A stretch of DNA of 10,670 bases, taken from an uncultured Lachnospiraceae bacterium (GTDB lineage Bacteria; Bacillota; Clostridia; Lachnospirales; Lachnospiraceae). Shown here piece after piece: positions 1 to 8,268 of the stretch (the first letter of the stretch is position 1; each line of letters opens with the position of its first letter). A program made the position numbers and the translations under genes. The stretch lies in assembly GCA_902496125.1 (NCBI GenBank), contig CABUZU010000068.1, positions 1 through 10,670 on the forward strand. The letters run 5' to 3'. The notes beneath the pieces are model-generated. The model was not told where the DNA came from. It saw nothing but the letters and a program-made list of their open reading frames with translations, and did no database searches.

Positions 1-17
1 ATACTCTCCGCCCTCTT

Positions 18-2084
18 CTATTTCTTCTTTGTCGCATAATATACTGCTGAGCTATAGCCATAAAGCTTTGCTACCATCTTACCATCTTTTACTTCACAAT
101 TAATTCTTCCACTGTTATAGCGTTCTTTACTTGTAATCATCACACGGGTGACAGTATATTTATCGCTAACACCAACCTCCCATACTGGAAGCTCTACTTC
201 TCTATTTTTATCTAAATTATTGACAACGACAATCACTGCCTCTTCTTCGTCGAAACGGGCATAGGCAATTAATCCATCTCCATAAGTAAGTTCCTTTATC
301 GAACCTGTCTTTAATACATTGATACGATTATGGATTCCTGTCATATAACGATGAAATTCAATTAACTCAAGGTCTTCGTGACCCCATGGATAAGTTCTTC
401 GATTGTCAGGGTCTGTCCAGCCACATACACCGGCTTCATCTCCATAATAAATCGTTGGAGCACCCGGCCAAGTCATCTGAATGACAACCGCTGAACGGAA
501 AATTCCTTTATTAATTCCTTCACTTGCAGCTGCTGTTCCCTTAGATACTAATCGTCCTACTTGACTATTCGTTCTAGTTAAAAATCTACTGTGGTCATGG
601 TTTGAAAGCTCATTCATCGCAGTAAGTAGGGATGAAAAATGAAATGCACTCATTCCTTCTTTCATCATATTAAAGAATTGCTCCCCATTATTTTTTAATG
701 AATCGATATATTTATCACTGTGCTTTTCCATACCGGTTAAGAACCATGAAACAGGCTCCATAAAGGCATCATAATTCATAACGGTATCCCATTCATCCCC
801 TTTTAACCAAGGTCTTGCATCTCCATAATGCTCAGCTAAAATAATGGCTTCTGGATTAACACTTCTTACTTCCTTACGAAATCTCTTCCAGAATTTATGG
901 TTAAACTCGGCACTTTGTCCAAGGTCTGCTGCGACATCTAATCGCCATCCATCTACATTAAATGGAGGAGAAACCCATTTCTTTGCTACATCAAAGATAT
1001 AGTTGCAAAGTGTTTCTGATTCTTCATAGTTTAATTTTGGCAATGTATCATGTCCCCACCAACCGACATAATTGCGATTATAAGGCCATGAATCCTGTGT
1101 AAACTTAAAGAAGTCATGGTAAGGACTTTCCTTAGACACATAAGCTCCTGGCTCATATCCTTCCTGTCCTTCATAGATTCGTTCCCTATCCATCCATTTA
1201 TTGAAGGAACCACAGTGATTAAATACCCCATCTAAGATAACCTTCATTCCACGTTTGTGAATTTCTTCTACTAAATGAATAAATAGACGATTGCTCGCAT
1301 CTAAGTTTACCTTCTTTGTTACACGGTTAATATATCTTGTAGCGCTGCGATTATCTCTACTTGCCACATCTACTAAATCCCCCTCATCTTCCACAATTAC
1401 ACCATAATGAGGATCTACATTGTCATAATCTTGTGCGTCGTATTTATGGTTTGATGGAGATACGAAAATTGGATTTAAATAAAGCGTTTTTACTCCTAAT
1501 GACTTTATATAGTCTAATTTATTAAGGATTCCTTGTAAATCTCCACCATAGAAATTGCCTACATCTAATTGGGCAATCGGTTGATTCCAATCCTTAATCT
1601 GCTTCGTTGGAATCCCTTCTACATACAGATATTCATTGTCTAATACAGAGTTTTTAGCCGTTCCATTGCAAAAACGGTCTACGAAAATCTGATAAAAAAT
1701 CGTTCCTTTTGCCCATTCTGGAACGTACATTAATGGATTAATCTCAAACAATCCTCTAAGATGGTCGCTGCAAACACCAACTCTACTGTATAAAACCACT
1801 TCTTCACCGGACGTAATCTTAAAGTAGTACTGAATACATTCTTTTCCGATTGTCATCTTACAGTAATAATAGTCAAAGTATTTATCACTGCCTTTGTAAG
1901 TTAATTTTTTAAATTCCTTTGATATTCCTTTTTTTGTAAAAATCACTTCAACGCAATCGACTTCACCCTTGCCTGTACGAAACCAAAGTGTGACTTCATC
2001 TCCAGGTTTTGGATCTTGTGGAATTCGATAACTCTTCGATTCATCACAAAATAAAGCTCTTTTGTTTAATAATTTCTCTCTCAT
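18..2084 (-). CDS. Intracellular GH13 alpha-glycosidase (neopullulanase/cyclomaltodextrinase/maltogenic amylase type)
   Basis: A 688-residue alpha-amylase superfamily hydrolase, expected to cleave alpha-1,4 (possibly alpha-1,6) bonds in maltodextrins, cyclodextrins or pullulan fragments. Visible GH13 motifs are GGDLQGI (180-186), DGVFNH (285-290), GWRLDVA with the nucleophile Asp383, ILAEHYGD with the acid Glu418, MNYDAF (436-441), SNHDHSRF with the transition-state Asp497, and GAPTIYYGDE (541-550). The first ~120 residues look like a beta-rich N-terminal domain of the CBM34 kind, and a small beta domain closes the protein. No signal peptide is seen, so it is probably cytoplasmic. I chose the ATG at 2084 because AAGGGG lies 4 nt upstream; the frame extends to a TTG at 2129, but that codon sits in the loop of the ftsH terminator. 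The gene follows ftsH without functional connection. Family is sure; exact substrate is not. Confidence 0.93.
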   Translation of the reverse strand: MREKLLNKRALFCDESKSYRIPQDPKPGDEVTLWFRTGKGEVDCVEVIFTKKGISKEFKKLTYKGSDKYFDYYYCKMTIGKECIQYYFKITSGEEVVLYSRVGVCSDHLRGLFEINPLMYVPEWAKGTIFYQIFVDRFCNGTAKNSVLDNEYLYVEGIPTKQIKDWNQPIAQLDVGNFYGGDLQGILNKLDYIKSLGVKTLYLNPIFVSPSNHKYDAQDYDNVDPHYGVIVEDEGDLVDVASRDNRSATRYINRVTKKVNLDASNRLFIHLVEEIHKRGMKVILDGVFNHCGSFNKWMDRERIYEGQEGYEPGAYVSKESPYHDFFKFTQDSWPYNRNYVGWWGHDTLPKLNYEESETLCNYIFDVAKKWVSPPFNVDGWRLDVAADLGQSAEFNHKFWKRFRKEVRSVNPEAIILAEHYGDARPWLKGDEWDTVMNYDAFMEPVSWFLTGMEKHSDKYIDSLKNNGEQFFNMMKEGMSAFHFSSLLTAMNELSNHDHSRFLTRTNSQVGRLVSKGTAAASEGINKGIFRSAVVIQMTWPGAPTIYYGDEAGVCGWTDPDNRRTYPWGHEDLELIEFHRYMTGIHNRINVLKTGSIKELTYGDGLIAYARFDEEEAVIVVVNNLDKNREVELPVWEVGVSDKYTVTRVMITSKERYNSGRINCEVKDGKMVAKLYGYSSAVYYATKKK

Positions 2085-2110
2085 AAATCCCCTTAACCTT
2101 ACCTTTTTTC

Positions 2111-2144
2111 TAAAAAGAACTGTTGTCAAAACAACAGTCCCTTT
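2111..2144 (-). terminator. Rho-independent terminator after ftsH
   Basis: On the minus strand AAAGGGACTGTTGT (2144-2131) pairs with ACAACAGTTCTTTT (2126-2113) around a TTTG loop. This is a 14-bp stem with two G-U pairs, and the T run lies in the 3' arm. It starts 7 nt past the ftsH stop codon. It lies between ftsH and the GH13 gene, so that gene needs its own promoter or read-through. Confidence 0.8.
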
Positions 2145-2151
2145 TATTTAC

Positions 2152-3990
2152 CTATTTTTCAAGACTTACTGCATCTGTTTTGGGAAACAATGCTGCAAAT
2201 TCTGCTCCACTTATTTTTTCTTTCTCAATTAAAAGCTTCGCACTGTCTTCTAATACTTGATGATTTTCTTCAATCAATGATTTTGCCTTTGCATAGCATT
2301 CATCAATGATTCGTTTTACTTCTTTATCAATTTCGGTTGCAACCCCTTCGCCATAAGCACGAGTATGTCCAAAATCCTTGCCTAAGAATACCTCATCCTC
2401 GCTGTCATAGTTAATCATACCAATCTTTTCAGACATTCCATATTTCATCACCATATCTCTAGCAAGATTTGTTGCTTGACGAATATCTTGAGAAGCACCC
2501 GTTGTAATATCGCCAAAGATTAATTCTTCTGCGATTCGACCGCCAAGACTTACCATAATCTCTTGAAGCATCTGATTTTTTGTATTAAACATCTCTTCTT
2601 CATCTGGCTGTGGCATCGTATAGCCTGCTGCCCCCATACCAGTTGGAATAATCGATACCGTATGAACAGGTCCAACATCTGGAAGTACATGGAATAAGAT
2701 TGCATGACCAGATTCATGGTAAGCAGTAATCTTCTTTTCTTTTTCTGATACTAAACGACTCTTCTTTTCGGTACCAATTCCTACTTTAATAAAAGAACAA
2801 TTGATATCAGACTGTGTAATAAAATGTCTGCGTTCCCTTGCTGCTAATATTGCAGCTTCATTCATTAGATTCTCTAAATCTGCTCCTGAAAATCCTGAGG
2901 TTGCAACGGCAACTTGATGTAAATCGACATCGGAGCCTAATGGCTTAGGGTCTGCATGAACATGTAAGATTTCTTCTCTTCCTTTGACATCTGGACGACC
3001 TACGCCTACCTTACGGTCAAAACGACCTGGACGAAGAATCGCAGGGTCTAGGATATCAACACGGTTTGTTGCAGCAAGTACAATAATTCCTTCATTGACA
3101 CCAAATCCATCCATCTCAACTAATAGCTGATTTAATGTCTGCTCTCTTTCATCGTGACCGCCACCCATTCCAGCTCCACGCTTTCTGGCAACTGCATCAA
3201 TTTCATCGATAAAAATTATACAAGGAGCATTTCTCTTAGCTTCATTAAATAAATCTCTAACTCTTGATGCGCCAACACCGACAAACATTTCTACAAAGTC
3301 TGAACCTGAAATACTAAAGAATGGTACACCCGCTTCACCAGCAACGGCCTTTGCAAGTAAAGTCTTACCAGTACCAGGAGGGCCTACTAATAATACACCC
3401 TTAGGGATTCTTGCACCAAGCTCAATATATTTACCAGGATTTTTAAGAAAGTCTGCTATCTCTTGAAGCTCCTCCTTCTCTTCTCTAAGTCCTGCAACCT
3501 TATCAAAGGTTACGGGATTCTTCCCGTCATCCCTTTGGGCTCTACTCTTGCCAAAGTTCATCATTCGGTTTCCGCCATTACCTGCTTGAACCGCCTGATT
3601 CATAAGCATAACCACCATAAATGCAATAATAACCATACCAATTAAAATAGGTAATACAACGGTTAAGAACATATTCTCTCTCTGGATTTCTCCAACCGTT
3701 ACGGTAATATTTGCCTTTTTTAATACATTAAATTCTGTGTTGACATCAGTTATATTTACATAATAGCGATTTCCATCACTCGTCTCAAAATTTAGCACAC
3801 CAGTCGGTACTTCTTCATTTGGAAGAAGGGTTGCATTACTAATTTTACCATTGTCAAGTAACTTTTCATATTCTGTATACGAGCATTCCTTCCCATAAGT
3901 AATACCCCTTCTAGCAAAGGATATTAGGACAAACACTATAATTAACAATATGAAATAAAGACCATATCCTTTTTCTCGTCTCAACTTCAA
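2152..3990 (-). CDS. ftsH: ATP-dependent zinc metalloprotease FtsH
   Basis: Membrane-anchored AAA+ protease that extracts and degrades misassembled membrane proteins and selected regulators; it works as a hexamer facing the cytoplasm. At 612 residues it is complete. There is a first transmembrane segment (~11-26), an extracytoplasmic domain (~30-106) and a second transmembrane segment (~108-130). The AAA domain carries Walker A GPPGTGKT (203-210), the FVG pore loop (236-238), Walker B IIFIDEID (258-265) and a second region of homology with ATNR...RPGRFDR (307-326). The protease domain has HESGH (425-429) and a likely third zinc ligand, Asp502, in TTGASQDI. It begins with TTG, with AAGGAG 4 nt upstream; a second in-frame TTG at 3984 is possible, and there is no suitable ATG before the first membrane helix. 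It lies 8 nt after hpt, the same hpt-ftsH order as in Bacillus. Confidence 0.98.
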   Translation of the reverse strand: MKLRREKGYGLYFILLIIVFVLISFARRGITYGKECSYTEYEKLLDNGKISNATLLPNEEVPTGVLNFETSDGNRYYVNITDVNTEFNVLKKANITVTVGEIQRENMFLTVVLPILIGMVIIAFMVVMLMNQAVQAGNGGNRMMNFGKSRAQRDDGKNPVTFDKVAGLREEKEELQEIADFLKNPGKYIELGARIPKGVLLVGPPGTGKTLLAKAVAGEAGVPFFSISGSDFVEMFVGVGASRVRDLFNEAKRNAPCIIFIDEIDAVARKRGAGMGGGHDEREQTLNQLLVEMDGFGVNEGIIVLAATNRVDILDPAILRPGRFDRKVGVGRPDVKGREEILHVHADPKPLGSDVDLHQVAVATSGFSGADLENLMNEAAILAARERRHFITQSDINCSFIKVGIGTEKKSRLVSEKEKKITAYHESGHAILFHVLPDVGPVHTVSIIPTGMGAAGYTMPQPDEEEMFNTKNQMLQEIMVSLGGRIAEELIFGDITTGASQDIRQATNLARDMVMKYGMSEKIGMINYDSEDEVFLGKDFGHTRAYGEGVATEIDKEVKRIIDECYAKAKSLIEENHQVLEDSAKLLIEKEKISGAEFAALFPKTDAVSLEK

Positions 3991-3998
3991 TATTCTCC

Positions 3999-4535
3999 TT
4001 ACTTATCTTCTTCAAATTCTACTACCCCGATATAAGGTAGGTTTCGATATCTTTGGTCATAGTCTAAGCCATAGCCAACGACAAATTCATCTGGAATGTT
4101 AAATGCAGTATAATCTACAACAACATCCTTTACCACTCTTCGTTCTGGCTTATCTAATAACGTACAAAGCTTAAGGCTCTTTGGATTTCTCTTCGTTAGA
4201 ATATCAATTAAATAGCTTAACGTTCTACCAGAATCAATGATATCTTCAACAATAATGACATCCTTGCCTTCTAATGGCTCATCTAAATCTTTGATGATTT
4301 TTACAACTCCACTTGATTTGGTGCCACTTCCATAACTAGAAACAGACATAAAATCAAATGAAACTGGTACGGTGATTCTCTTTGCGAGTTCACACATAAA
4401 GCAAACGCCACCCTTTAAGACACAGATTAAATGAACACTTTTGCCCGCATAATCTTTACTGATTCTTTCGCCTAATTCGCTAATTTTTTTGTCTACTTCT
4501 TCTTCTGATAAAAGCACACGTACTTTTTCTGTCAT
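3999..4535 (-). CDS. hpt: Hypoxanthine phosphoribosyltransferase
   Basis: Purine salvage enzyme that converts hypoxanthine (and usually guanine) plus PRPP into IMP or GMP in the cytosol. The 178 residues match the family's normal length. The PRPP-binding motif VIIVEDIIDSGRT is at 93-105, the flexible-loop SYGSGT at 67-72, LDKPERR at 127-133, and the purine-pocket segment IPDEFVVGYGLDYDQRYRNLPYIG at 147-170. The ATG overlaps the tilS stop as ATGA and has a strong AAGGAGG site 7 nt upstream, so translation is probably coupled to tilS. The tilS-hpt-ftsH order is widely conserved in Firmicutes. In Bacillus and Listeria HprT has been reported to act together with TilS on ftsH expression; nothing in this sequence tests that. 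Confidence 0.97.
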   Translation of the reverse strand: MTEKVRVLLSEEEVDKKISELGERISKDYAGKSVHLICVLKGGVCFMCELAKRITVPVSFDFMSVSSYGSGTKSSGVVKIIKDLDEPLEGKDVIIVEDIIDSGRTLSYLIDILTKRNPKSLKLCTLLDKPERRVVKDVVVDYTAFNIPDEFVVGYGLDYDQRYRNLPYIGVVEFEEDK

Positions 4536-5902
4536 CTTTCTTCCTCCTTAATATTTACGCTTACTTGCAATATTGTTTTCGTATTCTCTGTTACTTTATA
4601 CGCTTCAGATATTCGATAGCCCATCATCCACAAGACATGATTTCCTTCCACTAGCAACGGGATTTTATCACGTTGTTCTTTCGGAATCTTTTTATCAATC
4701 ATCATCGACTTAATTGTCTTATTCCCACCTTCTGGATAAATCTGCATATAATCTCCTACCTGTCTAGTTCTTACAGATAACGCATTTTTGATTTTATCAT
4801 AATCAAACCACTTCATACAAGGGGTTTTGGGTATTTTTTCACTAGAATCATAAGAAAATATCTGATATTCTACATCTGGCAGGGTAAATGACTTCTCTTT
4901 TAAAGATTTATTTTCTAAAATTAATGTATCATAACCCTTTCTTATCTGAATATTTCTTGGAAATTCAAAGATACTTCCCACTTGCTTGTTTAAAGTTTCC
5001 ATTGCATGTTCAAAATGTAGATGAGTGACATCCTTTAAACTTAGCTTATTTTCTTCAAATAAAACACGAATAATATAGGTTTGTATAATCGGTTTTTCAA
5101 CTTGGAATTTCTGTAATGGAATTTCAACCGGTAAGCTTACTTTTTTTATATTTTCTGCTATCCATTTTTTTACATAATCTAGAATAAACTCCTCTGCCTG
5201 TGAAATCTGCTTTGCTGCTTGTAAGATATGCTCTTCGCTCTTTTTATTGATTTCCTCTTTTAAATAGGGAATCACTTTTTTTCGCAGTTTATTTCTCGTA
5301 TAAATAAGTTTCGCATTCGTCTCATCAATGCAATAAGAAATCTCCTCTTCTTTTAAATAAGCTTCAATCTCTTCTCGACTTGTCTCTAATAAAGGTCTAA
5401 TCACTTGATTTCTTATCGGAAGTATCCCACGAAGGCCAGCAAGCCCACTTCCTCGAAGCAAATTGTGAAGGATTGTCTCACACTGGTCTTGTCTATGATG
5501 TGCTACTGCAATCAAACAAGGCATACCCGAAGTTTTCTCAATCTTTTTCGCCAATTGATAAAAACAGTCATACCTTGCCTTCCTACCCGCTTCTTCCTCA
5601 GAATAACCATTCTTTTTTACAAGTGTCGGTACATCTACATATTCTTTATAAAGTGTAATTTCTAATTTTTTACATAGCTCTTCCACATAAGACACATCCG
5701 CATCGGCACTTTTGCCACGAATCCCATGGTGAACCGTTACTGCATACAAGTGAACCGATAACACAGATGCCAAATGAGAAAGAATCACTAATAAGGAAAC
5801 CGAATCGGCTCCACCAGAAACTCCAACCAGTACATTTTCATTTGGCCGTATCATCTGATTTTCTCTAATAAATTGTAAAACATTTTCCTCTAGTTTCTTC
5901 AT
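4532..5902 (-). CDS. tilS: tRNA(Ile)-lysidine synthetase TilS
   Basis: Modifies C34 of the CAU-anticodon tRNA-Ile to lysidine using ATP and lysine, so that it reads AUA; normally essential. The N-type ATP pyrophosphatase domain shows the PP-loop SGGADS (29-34), HHGIRGKSADAD (58-69) and AVAHHRQDQCETILHNLLRGSGLAGLRGI (132-160). The DETNAKLIYTRNKLR segment (193-207) is typical of substrate positioning. The C-terminal TilS domain is present, including the RQVGDYM, IDKKIP, RDKIPLL and WMMGYRISE stretches near the end. At 456 residues it is complete. Its ATG overlaps the spoIIE stop as ATGA, with AGGAG about 10 nt upstream, so it appears translationally coupled to spoIIE. A tRNA-modification gene behind a sporulation phosphatase implies either read-through or internal promoters; I could not pin one down. 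Confidence 0.97.
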   Translation of the reverse strand: MKKLEENVLQFIRENQMIRPNENVLVGVSGGADSVSLLVILSHLASVLSVHLYAVTVHHGIRGKSADADVSYVEELCKKLEITLYKEYVDVPTLVKKNGYSEEEAGRKARYDCFYQLAKKIEKTSGMPCLIAVAHHRQDQCETILHNLLRGSGLAGLRGILPIRNQVIRPLLETSREEIEAYLKEEEISYCIDETNAKLIYTRNKLRKKVIPYLKEEINKKSEEHILQAAKQISQAEEFILDYVKKWIAENIKKVSLPVEIPLQKFQVEKPIIQTYIIRVLFEENKLSLKDVTHLHFEHAMETLNKQVGSIFEFPRNIQIRKGYDTLILENKSLKEKSFTLPDVEYQIFSYDSSEKIPKTPCMKWFDYDKIKNALSVRTRQVGDYMQIYPEGGNKTIKSMMIDKKIPKEQRDKIPLLVEGNHVLWMMGYRISEAYKVTENTKTILQVSVNIKEEER

Positions 5903-7497
5903 CGTTTATGAACTCCTATAATTAGAATGGTCATATCGTCCTTTGCATCTTCATCTTCTGAAAGCACTTGATTCATTAGCCACAGAGCTGATTCCTTTGC
6001 ATTAATTCTTGAATACTTTTTAATAAGCCCTGCAAAATATTCTTCACCGTTTCGATAATTCATTTGGTCAAGTACGCCATCTGTTACCATCACATAGCTA
6101 TCCCCATCTTCAAACTGCATTGGACAGGCCTTATAGGTTCTTTCATAAATCATACCCAATGGAATCTGAAAATTTCCAATTATCTGCGTTTCATTTTTTC
6201 GTTTTAAAAAGCTTTTTGGAGCTCCCATCTTAATAAGACTTGCTTCTCCAGTGTATAAATCTAATAGGCAGATATCTAGCGTCGTAGGATGTTGGTCTTT
6301 TCTAGAAAACAAGAGCACATGGTTGATAAAATCTGTCGCTGCCTCTAATTCAAATCCAGTTTCTAATAGCTGTTCTAATAAATCGAGGGTCATCTGACTT
6401 TCTAGATAGGCCTTTCGTCCAGAACCCATTCCATCCGATAGACAAAATAGAACTCGTCCGTTTGTTAGTGTTTTAATCGAAAACGAATCCCCAGATACCT
6501 CTTCCCCGAATTTTGTCACCCTTGCAATCCCATGAAATACCTGATATCTAGGCTCTTCTTCGAATACAAGGTCTGCATAGGTTTGATTGATTACATTCTT
6601 ACAGTCTGAGGACATTCTCCATTTTCTACTCGTCTCTTTATTCAAACAGCTTACAATCTCTTTTGCCGATACATAATGATTCTTTGTCGTCTTTACATTC
6701 ATATAGACTTCTCGCCTACCCGATGGATATTCAAAAAAAGTCATCCTCTTTGCATAAATTTTATGAAACTTAAGATTTCTTGTAATCTCCTTTGCCTGTC
6801 TAGAATTAATTATCTGCACTTCTTTTAATTGATTTGCCGTATTTTGTATCATTTTACCCATCTGTGCAAATTGGGCTCCAATCGCTTTTTGACTGTCATT
6901 ATATTTCTCAATCCATTCCACCGAAGCCCCAGACGTTTTTACTGCCTGTGCAATCGCTTGCTTATTCATTAAATTTCTATCATTAAAATAATTAGAAAGC
7001 ATCTTAAAGCTTTCCGACATTTGAACTAACTGCCTACAAACAATATCGGTCTCTTTTCTTCTTAATGGCTTCCCAATCCTTTTCTCTTCTTTTAACAACG
7101 ATAATGGAATCAAAAAATAAATCAGACATCCTGCTAGCACTTGCCAATTCGTAAGCATCTGTCTCGAATAAAACGCACTAATTCCTGCCATTGGTGCTAT
7201 AAAACCTAGACAAGAAGCTGCTCGTCCTAATACAGCAAAAAAACCTGCCATCATTCCACCAATGCAAACCACACCAACATCAGCAATATTATTACTAAAT
7301 AACGCCAACACCGCTCCACAAAGTGTTCCACAAACCGCTCCAGCTCCAGCTCCATATCGATTTGCACAAAAAATTACGCAAAAAAACAATAAGCTTTCCA
7401 AAGCCTTCTTTTCGATTTTTCCAGTTCCTAATAACACACTAAAAAGAAGCAAGATAAACAAAGCTACCATCATTCTTATGATATCTATTCTTTTCAC
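5899..7497 (-). CDS. spoIIE: Stage II sporulation protein E, PP2C-type phosphatase (short form)
   Basis: Dephosphorylates the anti-anti-sigma factor SpoIIAA, releasing sigma F in the forespore; in Bacillus it also binds FtsZ at the polar septum. About five hydrophobic segments lie in residues 8-134 (near 8-24, 32-45, 48-67, 71-91, 117-134). A charged middle region (~140-315) follows, then a PP2C domain with SGDSF (335-339), LSDGMGSG (353-360, Asp355), TTLDICLLDL (405-414), MGAPKSF (424-430), VTDGVLD (471-477) and KDDMTILI (519-526). All the metal-site motifs look intact. At 532 residues it is far shorter than the ~830-residue Bacillus protein, mainly in the membrane part and middle region. 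The start is GTG at 7497 with GGAGG 7 nt upstream, and no further SpoIIE coding sequence is seen before it, so the shortness does not look like a frameshift. It leads the spoIIE-tilS-hpt-ftsH run. Confidence 0.93.
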   Translation of the reverse strand: MKRIDIIRMMVALFILLLFSVLLGTGKIEKKALESLLFFCVIFCANRYGAGAGAVCGTLCGAVLALFSNNIADVGVVCIGGMMAGFFAVLGRAASCLGFIAPMAGISAFYSRQMLTNWQVLAGCLIYFLIPLSLLKEEKRIGKPLRRKETDIVCRQLVQMSESFKMLSNYFNDRNLMNKQAIAQAVKTSGASVEWIEKYNDSQKAIGAQFAQMGKMIQNTANQLKEVQIINSRQAKEITRNLKFHKIYAKRMTFFEYPSGRREVYMNVKTTKNHYVSAKEIVSCLNKETSRKWRMSSDCKNVINQTYADLVFEEEPRYQVFHGIARVTKFGEEVSGDSFSIKTLTNGRVLFCLSDGMGSGRKAYLESQMTLDLLEQLLETGFELEAATDFINHVLLFSRKDQHPTTLDICLLDLYTGEASLIKMGAPKSFLKRKNETQIIGNFQIPLGMIYERTYKACPMQFEDGDSYVMVTDGVLDQMNYRNGEEYFAGLIKKYSRINAKESALWLMNQVLSEDEDAKDDMTILIIGVHKR

Positions 7498-7541
7498 CAG
7501 TCATCCTCCATAACAAGTTCCTACGCTAATTCGCACACTAT

Positions 7542-7574
7542 ATCTTACCGCATGACTGATGAAAAAAATGTCAA
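7542..7574 (-). promoter_or_regulatory. Putative Spo0A-type sigma-A promoter of spoIIE with a 21-bp spacer
   Basis: The minus strand has a perfect -35 TTGACA (7574-7569), exactly 21 nt of spacer, then TAAGAT (7547-7542; 4 of 6 matches to TATAAT). The only intergenic gap before spoIIE is 7498-7583, so a promoter belongs here. From memory, Bacillus spoIIE and spoIIG promoters have sigma-A hexamers set 21-22 bp apart and require Spo0A~P. ATTGACA over the -35 matches a reversed 0A box (TTCGACA) at 5 of 7 positions, which is weak support. Confidence 0.5.
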
Positions 7575-7583
7575 TTGAATGTG

Positions 7584-7931
7584 TTAATTATCCTTTGGTT
7601 GCACAATAATTTCATCTTTTTTTGCTAAGTTTAAACGTTCCCTTGCGATAGATTCAATATAATCGTTTGATTTTACATATTTTTTGCTCTCTTCTAGCTC
7701 ATCACCCTTTTTTGATTCCTTCGTTGCCTCAACTTGTAAAGACTCGTAATCTTCACGCTTTTGTGAATTAGATTTATTAATCTTAAAAGCCTGAGTCAAT
7801 AACACCATGCAGATTACTAATGTAATTCCTAGTGCAAAAATTACAATCTTCTTTTGTCTTCTTTTTACTTGCTCTTGTCTCTTTTGTCTACGTCTCTTTC
7901 TTAAATGCTCTTGTTTTCTTTTATCATCCAT
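7584..7931 (-). CDS. divIC: DivIC/FtsB-like septum formation initiator
   Basis: Small bitopic membrane protein, expected to join the FtsL/DivIB-type complex at the division septum. The 115 residues show a very basic cytoplasmic N-terminus (KRKQ...RKRRRQKRQ, 4-28), one transmembrane helix (~29-47), a charged coiled-coil-like stretch (~52-86) and the family ending DYIESIARERLNLAKKDEIIV (90-110). Bacillus DivIC is of similar size and architecture. I chose the ATG at 7931, which has GAGGA about 7 nt upstream; an in-frame TTG five codons earlier overlaps that binding site. The gene overlaps the end of yabQ by 8 bp. Position after yabQ and before spoIIE fits divIC; sequence alone cannot exclude the related FtsL/FtsB branch. 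No terminator is seen after it, so transcription may continue into spoIIE. Confidence 0.85.
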   Translation of the reverse strand: MDDKRKQEHLRKRRRQKRQEQVKRRQKKIVIFALGITLVICMVLLTQAFKINKSNSQKREDYESLQVEATKESKKGDELEESKKYVKSNDYIESIARERLNLAKKDEIIVQPKDN

Positions 7932-8268
7932 CTTTTTTCCTCGCAAACATCTTCTTGATCCAATTATAAATCTTTAAGAACAACGAAATGGTAATTTTAT
8001 TAATACAGATATTCATAAAAACCATCCCGATTATGAATCCTTCAATTAGAAAGCTACGAATCACTCCACCATTATATTGAAAAATAAAATACGAAACACC
8101 AATTCCAATTCCTATCCAATATAAAATGTCTTCTAATGCAATGACAAATCTGTGATGTGGAATCATAACACGAAGAATCCTAAGTACATCATAACACGAA
8201 GTGGCACACATTCCAAGAAAAATACAGATAAAAAATGTCTGCCATTCCCATGCAATTCCCCTAATCAT
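7924..8268 (-). CDS. yabQ: Spore cortex biosynthesis membrane protein YabQ
   Basis: Mother-cell membrane protein needed for spore cortex formation in Bacillus. This version has 114 residues with about three transmembrane segments (~9-27, 45-65, 73-90) and a basic tail (NWIKKMFARKK). Family-type landmarks are an early YDVLRILR (26-33), EDILYW (46-51) and NGGVIRSFLIEGFIIGM (66-82). It is shorter than Bacillus YabQ (~210 residues), whose C-terminal extension is absent here. Its ATG overlaps the yabP stop as ATGA, and its 3' end overlaps divIC, so the three are probably translated in series. Identification rests on these motifs together with the rqcP-yabP-yabQ-divIC order. Confidence 0.9.
   Translation of the reverse strand: MIRGIAWEWQTFFICIFLGMCATSCYDVLRILRVMIPHHRFVIALEDILYWIGIGIGVSYFIFQYNGGVIRSFLIEGFIIGMVFMNICINKITISLFLKIYNWIKKMFARKKDG

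Noticed and set aside
2085..2129. N-terminal extension of the GH13 protein from a TTG at 2129
   Set aside because: The TTG lies in the terminator loop and has no ribosome binding site, whereas the ATG at 2084 has AAGGGG 4 nt upstream.
2101..2129. Promoter for the GH13 gene built on TTGACA at 2129-2124
   Set aside because: At 16-18 nt spacing the -10 position reads A/G-rich (AAAGGT), so only one hexamer is present.
7262..7513. 83-codon plus-strand frame opposite the 5' end of spoIIE
   Set aside because: Low-complexity Ala/Pro/Asn-rich translation caused by the membrane-coding sequence on the other strand; no support as a gene.
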